Assembly (NCBI GenBank): GCA_949283935.1
Contig: CASDUJ010000041.1
Location: 1 to 40,674, forward strand
Direction of reading: 5' to 3'
Source: an uncultured bacterium
GTDB lineage: Bacteria > Cyanobacteriota > Vampirovibrionia > Gastranaerophilales > JAILCC01
Length of the DNA stretch: 40,674 nucleotides
Below, in pieces: positions 32,991 through 40,674 of the stretch; positions within the stretch are counted from its first letter, which is position 1; each line of letters opens with the position of its first letter. Under the pieces are notes generated by a model. The model did not search any database. It was given only the letters and a program-made list of their open reading frames with translations, and was not told the DNA's origin. The position numbers and the translations under genes were made by a program.

Positions 32991-33665
32991 TTAATCGTAA
33001 GTCCCGCCTTCAACGTCTCTTACTATTTCTCCACCATCTAAAGTTATTACTCTTTTTCTAAAATGATTGACTATTGTGTGATCATGTGTAGAAACAATTA
33101 TTGTAATTCCTCTCTTGTTTATTTGATCCAAAATCTCCATAACTTCCATAGAAGTTGCTGGATCTAAGTTACCTGTAGGTTCATCTGCTATCAAAAGTGG
33201 AGGCCCATTTACAATAGCTCGCGCAATTCCTACTCTTTGTTGTTCTCCTCCAGATAGTTCTGTAGGTTTTGAGTAAAGTTTATGAGCTAGACCTACAATT
33301 TTTATGGCACCTTTTACCCTATCATCTATATCTTTTGAACGCATCCCTAAAGTTCTTATTACATAAGCTACATTATCATAGACAGTTTGATTGGGTAAAA
33401 GCTTGTAATCTTGAAAAATTATTCCCATACAACGTCTTAAATTTGGAACTTTGTCTATTGAAATCTTTGAAACATCAACTCCCCCAACAATTACTTTACC
33501 GGCAGAAGGACTTTCTTCTCGGTAAAGTAATTTCATTAAAGTGGATTTTCCCGCTCCACTTGATCCCACCAAAAAGACAAATTCGCCTTTTTCTATTTCA
33601 AGATTTACATCTTTTAATGCGTAAGTATTAGGATAATTTTTGGATACATTAATTAATTTAATCAT
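32991..33665 (-). CDS. ftsE: cell division ATP-binding protein FtsE
   Basis: A 224-residue ABC ATPase partner of FtsX. Walker A GSSGAGKST (Lys40), Q-loop IFQDYKLLP, signature LSGGEQQR, Walker B LLIADEPTGNLD and switch His in VSTHDH are all present, so it should hydrolyse ATP. It sits 14 nt downstream of the Ycf23-like gene and 9 nt upstream of ftsX. FtsEX acts at the septum on the inner membrane. Full length and intact. Confidence 0.97.
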   Translation of the reverse strand: MIKLINVSKNYPNTYALKDVNLEIEKGEFVFLVGSSGAGKSTLMKLLYREESPSAGKVIVGGVDVSKISIDKVPNLRRCMGIIFQDYKLLPNQTVYDNVAYVIRTLGMRSKDIDDRVKGAIKIVGLAHKLYSKPTELSGGEQQRVGIARAIVNGPPLLIADEPTGNLDPATSMEVMEILDQINKRGITIIVSTHDHTIVNHFRKRVITLDGGEIVRDVEGGTYD

Positions 33666-33679
33666 AACAAATTATACTA

Positions 33680-34432
33680 TTAAATATGAATTTTTTCTTC
33701 TTTTTTCAATCCAACTTTTTCTGTTATGCTCATTACTGTTGCAAGCATTTCAATTGGAGAAGTTAATTTATTAACGCAAGAACCTACTCCTATTGCGCTT
33801 GCACCAGCAGCAAATGGCATAGCTGCTGTAGATGGAGTAATTCCACTTGCAGTCATAACAGGAATTGAGCAAGAGTTAACAATTTCCATTGTGTTGGAAA
33901 TTGAAATATTAACTTTTTCCATTAATCCTCTTGCACCATTGTTGTTTACATTTGCTACGCAAGCTCCTTCAGATTGAATCAAATCAATGCCTAAATCTTC
34001 TAAGTCGCTTGCTAATTTTACTTGTTCTTCAACACTTATGTGACCAGGAATAGTTACAGATAAAAATATTTCTTCGCCAACTAATTCTATTGTTCTTTTT
34101 GTTATGTCAAGAACATCTTCTGCACTTATTCTAATACCTTTTTTGTATAAGGCATCAAAATTACCTATTTCAAGTGCGTCTGCTCCTTCATTTTTGGCCA
34201 TCAATAGCATTTCCGGTGATGTAGAGGAAACAAATATAGGAAGTTTTGTAATTTCTTTAGCAATATTAATTAATGCTGTATCCGCCGCTATATCAACTGC
34301 ACTTGCTCCACCTTGTTCTGCAGCAATAATAACATTTCTAACTTTAGTTTCATCAAAATTATCAATGCCTGCAATGATTTTAACTGCTTTTTTTGCTTCT
34401 AAATCTTTTTTAAATGAATCTATTCTTGACAT
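33680..34432 (-). CDS. Ycf23 (DUF561) family TIM-barrel protein
   Basis: A 250-residue protein matching Ycf23, found in cyanobacteria and red-lineage plastids. The start KAVKIIAGIDNFDETKV, then GGASAVDIAAD, LPIFVSSTSPE, GADALEIGNFDALYKKGI and the late VMTASGITPSTAAMPFAAGASAIGVGS with a phosphate-binding-like loop fit a (beta/alpha)8 barrel. The biochemical function is unknown, and a link to phosphate or sugar-phosphate metabolites is only suggested by the loop. It heads the ftsE-ftsX operon. It supports placement of the organism next to Cyanobacteria. The name is given as a family label only. Confidence 0.85.
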   Translation of the reverse strand: MSRIDSFKKDLEAKKAVKIIAGIDNFDETKVRNVIIAAEQGGASAVDIAADTALINIAKEITKLPIFVSSTSPEMLLMAKNEGADALEIGNFDALYKKGIRISAEDVLDITKRTIELVGEEIFLSVTIPGHISVEEQVKLASDLEDLGIDLIQSEGACVANVNNNGARGLMEKVNISISNTMEIVNSCSIPVMTASGITPSTAAMPFAAGASAIGVGSCVNKLTSPIEMLATVMSITEKVGLKKEEKIHI

Positions 34433-34597
34433 AAGTCATCTCCACTAAGTTCTTAACAAAAATAATTATACCAAAAACCTTTGATTATGAAAAATTTTTT
34501 AAGTTTGTAAATTTATGTAAATAAATTAGCAAAAATTGATTCTATATAAAAAAAATATACTTTATATATATACGAGCAGTAAATAGGGATTTTAAAA

Positions 34598-34783
34598 ATG
34601 ATTGGGGCAATGTACGCATCAGATCAACGAATAGTTGAGATATATAAAGAAAAAAGCACAATAGCTGAATCTAATGAGGATAAACTTCCTCCCGAGAAAG
34701 TTTTGGATTACATTGAATTAATTTCAGTTAATAACAAGAGTTTGTTAAATTTTAAACCAATTAGACTGAGAAAAGCAAGCTGA
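34598..34783 (+). CDS. small orphan protein, 61 residues
   Basis: A 61-residue open frame with AGGGA about 9-12 nt before ATG 34598, in a gap between the ycf23 and anmK genes. The product has a short helical middle and an acidic stretch (SNEDKLPPEKVLDYIELIS) and a basic C-terminus (KPIRLRKAS). There is no signal peptide or motif. It ends 14 nt before the convergent anmK stop. The ribosome site and composition support it, but its shortness keeps it uncertain. Confidence 0.5.
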   Translation: MIGAMYASDQRIVEIYKEKSTIAESNEDKLPPEKVLDYIELISVNNKSLLNFKPIRLRKAS

Positions 34784-34797
34784 GTTTTCATTTTATA

Positions 34798-35937
34798 CTA
34801 CACCTTCCTAATAATTTTCCCCAAAATAACTTCTTTAACCGCACCAGTTGCGGTTTTTATATTATTAGGAATGTTATGAAATGTGCAATATGCTAATAAA
34901 GCAAAAGCTATGGCTTCTTTGTATTTGTTTGAAATGCCATAATCTTCGTGTGTTTTTATTTTTGTTTCAGGTTCAAATTCTTTGCTCAAATTTTCTTTTA
35001 GAGTTTTGTTGTAAGCACCTCCGCCTCCTAAAATAATTTCTTTTATCGTGCTTTTGGGGTATATAAAATCGGTAAAAGCTTGTTTTATAGACTTTGCTGT
35101 AAACATTGTTAGTGTAGCTATTATGTTTTCTGGTGTATCATTAGTTGTTGATAAAATTTTTTCTAAATATTTTTCTCCAAAAATTTCTCTACCCGTGGAT
35201 TTTGGAGGTGATATATATAGATATTTGTTTTGCATTAATTTTTGCAAAAGATTATTGTTAATTTTTCCTAATTTAGCAATTTTTCCATTTTTGTCAAAAT
35301 TTTTATTGAATAATTTGCGCATTGCTCCATCTATTAACATGTTTGCAGGTCCCGTATCAAAAGCAAATATATCGCAATTGGTACTTAATACAGTAACGTT
35401 TGCTATGCCTCCTAAATTTAAAATAGCTCTATTTATGCTAGAATTGCCAAACAATATTTTGTCAGCAAATGGTACTAGAGGAGCGCCCTCTCCTCCTGCT
35501 GCAATATCCTGAACTCTAAAGTCACATATTGTTGTTATTCCTGTACGTTCTGCTATAACAGCTCCCTCTCCTATTTGTAGCGTGCTTTTTAGCGAAAAAT
35601 TTTCAAAATTTTTATTCAAAGGATTGTGGTATAACGTTATTCCATGTGAGCCTATTAAATCAGGGTTAAGCTTAGTTTTGTTTATAAGTTCCATAGCGCA
35701 TTTAGCAAAGTATTCTCCTATTAAAAAGTTCATTTCGCATAAAAATTTAGGAGATATGCGATATGAAAAAAGTTTTTTTATTTTTGCTTGCATTTGAGCA
35801 GAATAATTTATGCTGTGTCCTTCAATAAAATTACAAGAAAAATCAGGTTTTATTTCAACAATTGCTCCGTCTATTCCATCTAAAGATGTTCCACTCATTA
35901 AACCTATTGCAAGCATGGATTTTTTGTTATTTGACAT
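34798..35937 (-). CDS. anmK: anhydro-N-acetylmuramic acid kinase
   Basis: A 379-residue kinase that opens and phosphorylates 1,6-anhydro-MurNAc to MurNAc-6-phosphate in peptidoglycan recycling. Signs are GLMSGTSLDGIDGAIVEI at the N-terminus, GSHGITLYHNP, AAGGEGAPLVPFAD, NLGGIANVT, FDTGPANMLIDGA and LGGGGAYN. The enzyme is found in bacteria with lytic transglycosylases, so a Gram-negative type of cell wall turnover is implied. Length is as usual (about 370-390). A 52-nt gap separates it from the putative cell-wall hydrolase gene upstream on the same strand, so they may be co-expressed. Confidence 0.95.
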   Translation of the reverse strand: MSNNKKSMLAIGLMSGTSLDGIDGAIVEIKPDFSCNFIEGHSINYSAQMQAKIKKLFSYRISPKFLCEMNFLIGEYFAKCAMELINKTKLNPDLIGSHGITLYHNPLNKNFENFSLKSTLQIGEGAVIAERTGITTICDFRVQDIAAGGEGAPLVPFADKILFGNSSINRAILNLGGIANVTVLSTNCDIFAFDTGPANMLIDGAMRKLFNKNFDKNGKIAKLGKINNNLLQKLMQNKYLYISPPKSTGREIFGEKYLEKILSTTNDTPENIIATLTMFTAKSIKQAFTDFIYPKSTIKEIILGGGGAYNKTLKENLSKEFEPETKIKTHEDYGISNKYKEAIAFALLAYCTFHNIPNNIKTATGAVKEVILGKIIRKV

Positions 35938-35989
35938 AATTCCTCAACTGGTACAAGTTTACAATATTAGTAATGTATGTCAAATAAAT

Positions 35990-36892
35990 TTATTTTGTTG
36001 AAATAAAATCTAATTTGCGTGTTTGGGGGTTATATCTCCAACCATCGGTAAGTTTGAAAACTTCAAAATCTGCGCCCTGCCCTTTTTCTTCTATCCACAT
36101 CATATTGTCAAAAGAATCACTCATACCTTGTCCGTTACCATTGGTTATTGATATGTGGCCGTGTTCACCTTTCTTGCTGTAAACTACAATGCGTCCTGCC
36201 GGTAATTCTCTTAATTGTTTGGGAGTGAGTTTTCTGCCATTTTTTAAAACTCGTTGAAATTTTTCAGGATTTTTTTGAAAATATTCTAAAGCGTTAGATG
36301 CGCTACCCAGTGGCATTTGCCCATAGTCACTAATTATGCCGGAAGTTAAAAGAGCATGTTTAGTTCCTGTGTAGCAATTTCCAACGGTTTGAAAGTAACT
36401 GGCTACTCTTTCAGCATTTTTTGCTAAAACTATATCTGCAACGTTGTTTGCTGTTTTATAATTAATACCTTTTCCTGCACTTACACGATATTTTGAGAAA
36501 TAGAAGATACTTCCTAAATGCTTGAGCCTTCCATTTAGAAAAATCAGGGAAAAATCTTTGATATTTTTTTCATTTACACTTAGTTTGGCAAGCATCGGAT
36601 TCTCTGTCAAAATTTTTCTTGCCATAAATTGTCTAGTTGAGTGTCCTGCAAGAGCTCCACCAATTAATCCTAATGCAGTACATAAAACTATCGTACTTGT
36701 CTTTAATGCATTTTTTAAATATTTAAATTTTTTTGCATTTTGGACAACTGATTTCGAATTTCCAGAAATAAGCTTATCCAAGTCCATTTTTAGAGGTTTG
36801 TTTTTAGGTTGGATAATTGCATCCGAAAGATTTATTTTGCGAATATTGAGCTTAAGCGGCTCGGGATTTGGTTTGATTGGAGATATTTTCAT
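35990..36892 (-). CDS. membrane-anchored NlpC/P60- or CHAP-like cysteine hydrolase, putative
   Basis: A 300-residue protein. The first 60 residues are basic and Asn/Lys/Pro-rich; a hydrophobic segment at about 66-84 (TSTIVLCTALGLIGGALAGH) likely anchors it in the membrane. The C-terminal domain (about 160-280) looks like an amidase of the NlpC/P60 or CHAP type: Cys173 in VGNCYTGTKHALLTSG, and the GRIVVYSKKGEHGHISI block with His246, the usual Cys-His pair. Such enzymes cleave peptidoglycan stem peptides. The third polar residue of the triad is not certain. It lies next to anmK, which would use the resulting recycled sugars. It is putative; the Cys-His pattern is the main evidence. Confidence 0.65.
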   Translation of the reverse strand: MKISPIKPNPEPLKLNIRKINLSDAIIQPKNKPLKMDLDKLISGNSKSVVQNAKKFKYLKNALKTSTIVLCTALGLIGGALAGHSTRQFMARKILTENPMLAKLSVNEKNIKDFSLIFLNGRLKHLGSIFYFSKYRVSAGKGINYKTANNVADIVLAKNAERVASYFQTVGNCYTGTKHALLTSGIISDYGQMPLGSASNALEYFQKNPEKFQRVLKNGRKLTPKQLRELPAGRIVVYSKKGEHGHISITNGNGQGMSDSFDNMMWIEEKGQGADFEVFKLTDGWRYNPQTRKLDFISTK

Positions 36893-36956
36893 TTTTTCCC
36901 TTTTTACCCAGTTTACCCTGTATATATTATTTAAAAACTTGAAAAAATTTTAATTG

Positions 36957-37988
36957 CTATTTTACAATAATTGCTTTATATTCTGGATGTTCTGATTTGA
37001 TTTTGGTTAAATTGGTCAAGTCTAATAATCCTTCTTGGGCACCGTATTTAGTTACAACATAACCAGAGTTTATTGAAGCAAGTTCTAAAGCTGTTAATAT
37101 GTCATTTCCCATAATGCAAGATGCACAAAAAGTGCTTGCAAAAGCATCTCCAGCTCCTAGCGAACTTACTCTCTTTGTTGGATAAATTGGTGCATAATAA
37201 AAATTTTTCCCATCATAAGCGTAAGCACCTTTTTTTCCATCAGTAATAATAACTATGTCTTTGATATGTGATTTTAGAAGTTTCAACATTTCTTTGACAT
37301 CGTTGTTAATTATTATTTCTTTGTTTTTGTAGTATTTTTGTTCTATTCCTGTTATTCTCGTTGCTTCTTGGGTGTTTAGTGAAAGAATATTTAAGTTTTT
37401 CAAAATTGGCTCAAGCTCATCAATACTTTTATCTAAGGCTCTTCCTCCTAAATTATGAGCTATTTTTACTCCGTTTTCTGCTGCAAATTTTGTAATGGGT
37501 TCTAAAATATTACCATATTTTGAATTTAATGGAGCACAGTAAATCCATTTTGTATTTTTTAATTTATCAAAATTTATATCTTCAATTTTTAATGTTATAT
37601 TTGCTCCTCTGTGTGCAAGTACCGTTCTATCGCCTTCAAAGCTTGTTAAAATTATAGAAAACCCTGTTCTTTCTTCGTGAGTTCTCATTAAAAATTCTTC
37701 AGAAATATTATTTTGTTTAAGCCTTTCTATTACAGATTTAGAATTGGCGCCTTGCCCAATTTTAACTGCTGCTGCTGTCTTTAGCCCAAGTTTTGCAAAA
37801 CAAGAAGCGGTATTTACTGCTCCACCGCCTATCTCAAAAGCAGAATGGTCAATTTCTATTTTTTCTCCATATTTTAAACAATATAAATCTAGTTCACCCT
37901 CAACTCCTCTAATATTAATTACATGAGCCTTGTTGCTTTCTACAAATATATCAACAGTTGCACTTCCAAAAGTTACTACATCAAACAT
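36957..37988 (-). CDS. PfkB-family carbohydrate kinase
   Basis: A 343-residue sugar kinase of the ribokinase/PfkB family. N-terminal FGSATVDIF with the FEIGGGAVNTASCFAKLG block, and C-terminal VSSLGAGDAFASTFC (catalytic Asp of GAGDAF) define it. I chose ATG 37988, preceded by AAGGAAGGAG, over an earlier in-frame ATG at 38090 whose 34 extra residues are Phe/Leu-rich and lie in the terminator region. The substrate (fructose, ribose, adenosine or similar) cannot be read from sequence. It follows gap in direction but is separated from it by the terminator at 38075. Confidence 0.9.
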   Translation of the reverse strand: MFDVVTFGSATVDIFVESNKAHVINIRGVEGELDLYCLKYGEKIEIDHSAFEIGGGAVNTASCFAKLGLKTAAAVKIGQGANSKSVIERLKQNNISEEFLMRTHEERTGFSIILTSFEGDRTVLAHRGANITLKIEDINFDKLKNTKWIYCAPLNSKYGNILEPITKFAAENGVKIAHNLGGRALDKSIDELEPILKNLNILSLNTQEATRITGIEQKYYKNKEIIINNDVKEMLKLLKSHIKDIVIITDGKKGAYAYDGKNFYYAPIYPTKRVSSLGAGDAFASTFCASCIMGNDILTALELASINSGYVVTKYGAQEGLLDLTNLTKIKSEHPEYKAIIVK

Positions 37989-38074
37989 ATTTTTCTCCTT
38001 CCTTTTTATTAAAACACAAAAAATTCTTATTTTAAAATTAAATAGAAATAAGAGCTTAAATAGTTTAAATAATA

Positions 38075-38108
38075 AAAAGAGCGGAAACATACATTTCCGC
38101 TCTTTTAT
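38075..38108 (-). terminator. rho-independent terminator of gap
   Basis: AAAAGAGCGGAAA (38075-38087) pairs perfectly with TTTCCGCTCTTTT (38094-38106) in a 13-bp stem with a 6-nt loop, 18 nt beyond the gap stop on the minus strand. Confidence 0.9.
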
Positions 38109-38123
38109 TATTGTTTCTATAGA

Positions 38124-39137
<1,014 letters not shown>

Positions 39138-39165
39138 TCACTTTCTATTTATCTATTTCTTCTTT

Positions 39166-39194
39166 GTTATACACAAAAAATAATTTAAACGCAA
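39166..39194 (-). promoter_or_regulatory. gap promoter
   Basis: On the minus strand TTGCGT (39194-39189), a 17-bp AT-rich spacer and TATAAC (39171-39166) form a strong sigma70-type promoter about 40 nt upstream of the gap ATG. Confidence 0.65.
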
Positions 39195-39366
39195 ACTTTT
39201 ACCTAAAACATATGGGAATTGTTTGTTTTGTTTTTACGTAATGCCGAGAAATTGTCTGTTTTTCTAAATTATCTTTAGTACAACTTTTTAGCAAAAAAAA
39301 AACAGCAATTTTTTGAAGTATATCGTTTTTATATATACAAGAGATAAAAAATATGGAGAAGAGAGC

Positions 39367-40674
39367 ATGGCATTAAACACTAATATTGCTATTGAAAGAT
39401 TTAAAAAGCAACAAAACCAGAATACTAATAGCAGTAACGATAAGCAAGACAGCCCTTTTTTGACGCTATCACAAAGAAACAAAGATGGGATTAGTAGTCA
39501 AAATATATTTGGTAATCAACAAGCTTTAGAAGCACAAAAAACTCAAAGCGCTAATGAGGTAAACATTTTTGGACAAAATGTAGCATCAGCAGAACAAGAT
39601 GCTCAAATATTTGCTGCAAAACAAGAAAATTCTGCGGAACAATATTTTAAAGAAGATCAAAATGGAGAAGTGGCATTTGATACAAATGGTTTTTATGATG
39701 ACGCATTAGGTATAAGTTTTGGACATTCTTCACAAAATGAACAAACTGTGAATATTGCTAATTCAGCTACAAATCCAATAAAAACATCATCTAACAAAGA
39801 GGCAAAGTCTTCAAATGCTAATTCAGAAACAAAAGTTGCAGGTGATGTAAAAGAAACTAAAACAGCAAGCACAACTGATAATGAAAAAAAGATTGAAGAC
39901 TTGAATACTCAACTTTTAAGTTTACAGAATGACAATCAAGACGGCAAAAACAATGAAAAAATTGCTGAGATTATCCAACAAATAGAAAATTTAGGTGGAA
40001 ATGTAGATAATTCAAGTACTTTATCAGGAGAAGATTCGACTACTTCAGGTAGTTATATGGTTGATACCAAAGGCAATGTATCGGATATGATGGTTGCAAT
40101 GAAAAATTGGCAGGATCCGGGATTGGTGCCAGGAAGAGGTTCAAGTAGTGATTCTGATAGTTCGTCTAGTAGTGATAGTAGTAGCCAGAATAATTCTTTT
40201 GCACAAAATTTAGTTAGTGGAGTTATTTCAAACACAACTAACGCTGCAGTTAGTTCTATTTCTGAACCTATTACTGCTCCAATAAAGTCTGCAGTTTCTT
40301 CTGCTGTATCTTTTGCAGGTTCCAAATTAGGGATAAATACTTCATCATCAAATAATTCGTCAACATCGAAGTCTTCAGAATTATCTGTAGAAGAGGCACA
40401 AGCAAATTATGATAAAGCCCAAACTGAATATAATACAGCTGAGAATACAGTAACAGAGTCTAAATCTAATATGGATAAAGTTACTCAAGAAGTAGAAGCA
40501 TTTAAAAAAGGCTTAAATGACTCTGAAAATGCTTATATGACGGCAGATAAACAAGAGAAAGAATTAAGGTCACAAGCGCAGGAACATAACGAAGAGATGA
40601 TTAAACAAGATGGTATAATTAATTCAAAAAACACAGAAATAGAAAATCAAACAACTATAATAACTAATGCAAAT
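39367..40674 (+). CDS. large Ser/Asn/Gln-rich orphan protein, 3' end cut by window edge
   Basis: An open frame of 436 codons from ATG 39367 (GGAG 8-11 nt upstream) runs past the window end. The product has no signal peptide or membrane helix. Residues 1-170 are Asn/Gln/Ala-rich with two NIFG motifs (SQNIFGNQQ and VNIFGQNV). Then come a charged region with a short coiled coil (about 178-215), a poly-Ser tract (about 258-276), a Ser/Ala-rich hydrophobic region (LVSGVISNTTNAAVSSIS) and a long coiled coil from about residue 343 to the end. This layout resembles extended surface or secreted structural proteins, but the family is unknown. Confidence 0.8.
   Translation, partial: MALNTNIAIERFKKQQNQNTNSSNDKQDSPFLTLSQRNKDGISSQNIFGNQQALEAQKTQSANEVNIFGQNVASAEQDAQIFAAKQENSAEQYFKEDQNGEVAFDTNGFYDDALGISFGHSSQNEQTVNIANSATNPIKTSSNKEAKSSNANSETKVAGDVKETKTASTTDNEKKIEDLNTQLLSLQNDNQDGKNNEKIAEIIQQIENLGGNVDNSSTLSGEDSTTSGSYMVDTKGNVSDMMVAMKNWQDPGLVPGRGSSSDSDSSSSSDSSSQNNSFAQNLVSGVISNTTNAAVSSISEPITAPIKSAVSSAVSFAGSKLGINTSSSNNSSTSKSSELSVEEAQANYDKAQTEYNTAENTVTESKSNMDKVTQEVEAFKKGLNDSENAYMTADKQEKELRSQAQEHNEEMIKQDGIINSKNTEIENQTTIITNAN

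Noticed and set aside
37989-38090. N-terminal extension of the PfkB kinase
   Set aside because: The extra 34 residues are Phe/Leu-rich, cover the gap terminator, and the strong AAGGAAGGAG lies just before ATG 37988.

Overview
The window looks like chromosomal DNA of a non-photosynthetic relative of cyanobacteria, most likely an AT-rich host-associated Vampirovibrionota/Melainabacteria member of the Gastranaerophilales type. The grounds are very low GC, a Ycf23 (DUF561) homologue otherwise typical of cyanobacteria and plastids, an AroH-type chorismate mutase, Gram-negative envelope genes (family 9 heptosyltransferase-like enzyme, type IV pilin-like protein, AnmK), and many small orphan proteins with Asn-rich N-termini and NPF motifs. 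The lineage is an inference from gene content; no rRNA is present. I see no phage, transposon, CRISPR array or plasmid genes.

Layout. 1-4.4 kb: a truncated type IV pilin-like gene, divergent from a two-gene unit (TPR protein, soluble histidine kinase). 4.4-7.5 kb: a secreted orphan and priA on the minus strand. 7.6-10.4 kb: small orphan proteins, a DppA-type M55 peptidase, a MerR-like protein and a TM1266-like small regulator. 10.6-12.3 kb: a GT35 alpha-glucan phosphorylase homologue lacking the PLP lysine, with its own promoter and terminator. 12.4-16.2 kb: a degenerate receiver protein, then an operon of an internally duplicated small protein, folE2 and two glycosyltransferases. 16.3-19.1 kb: lysC, convergent with the two-subunit serine dehydratase sdaAB-sdaAA. 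19.2-24.3 kb: orphans and a 1299-residue protein combining two RTX-type repeat blocks, an EF-hand and a C-terminal calpain-like cysteine protease domain.

24.4-29.4 kb: hisF, a HEAT-repeat protein, a second NPF-motif protein, a FliA/WhiG-type sigma factor with two co-transcribed unknown genes, and rnhC. 29.4-32.1 kb: tRNA-Leu(UAA) upstream of aroH, orphan proteins, birA. 32.1-34.4 kb: a ycf23-ftsE-ftsX operon. 34.6-38 kb: a small orphan, anmK, a membrane-anchored NlpC/P60- or CHAP-like protein and a PfkB sugar kinase. 38.1-40.7 kb: gap with a clear promoter and terminator, then a truncated Ser/Asn/Gln-rich coiled-coil protein.

Functionally the window mixes core metabolism (Asp-family amino acids, serine catabolism, His, aromatic amino acids, folate/pterin, glycolysis, glucan turnover), envelope building and recycling (FtsEX, AnmK, putative cell-wall hydrolase, GT4/GT9) and a lineage-specific set of small or repeat-containing proteins. 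The most promising candidates for undescribed biology are the RTX/EF-hand/calpain-like protein, the NPF-motif proteins and the lysine-less GT35 enzyme.
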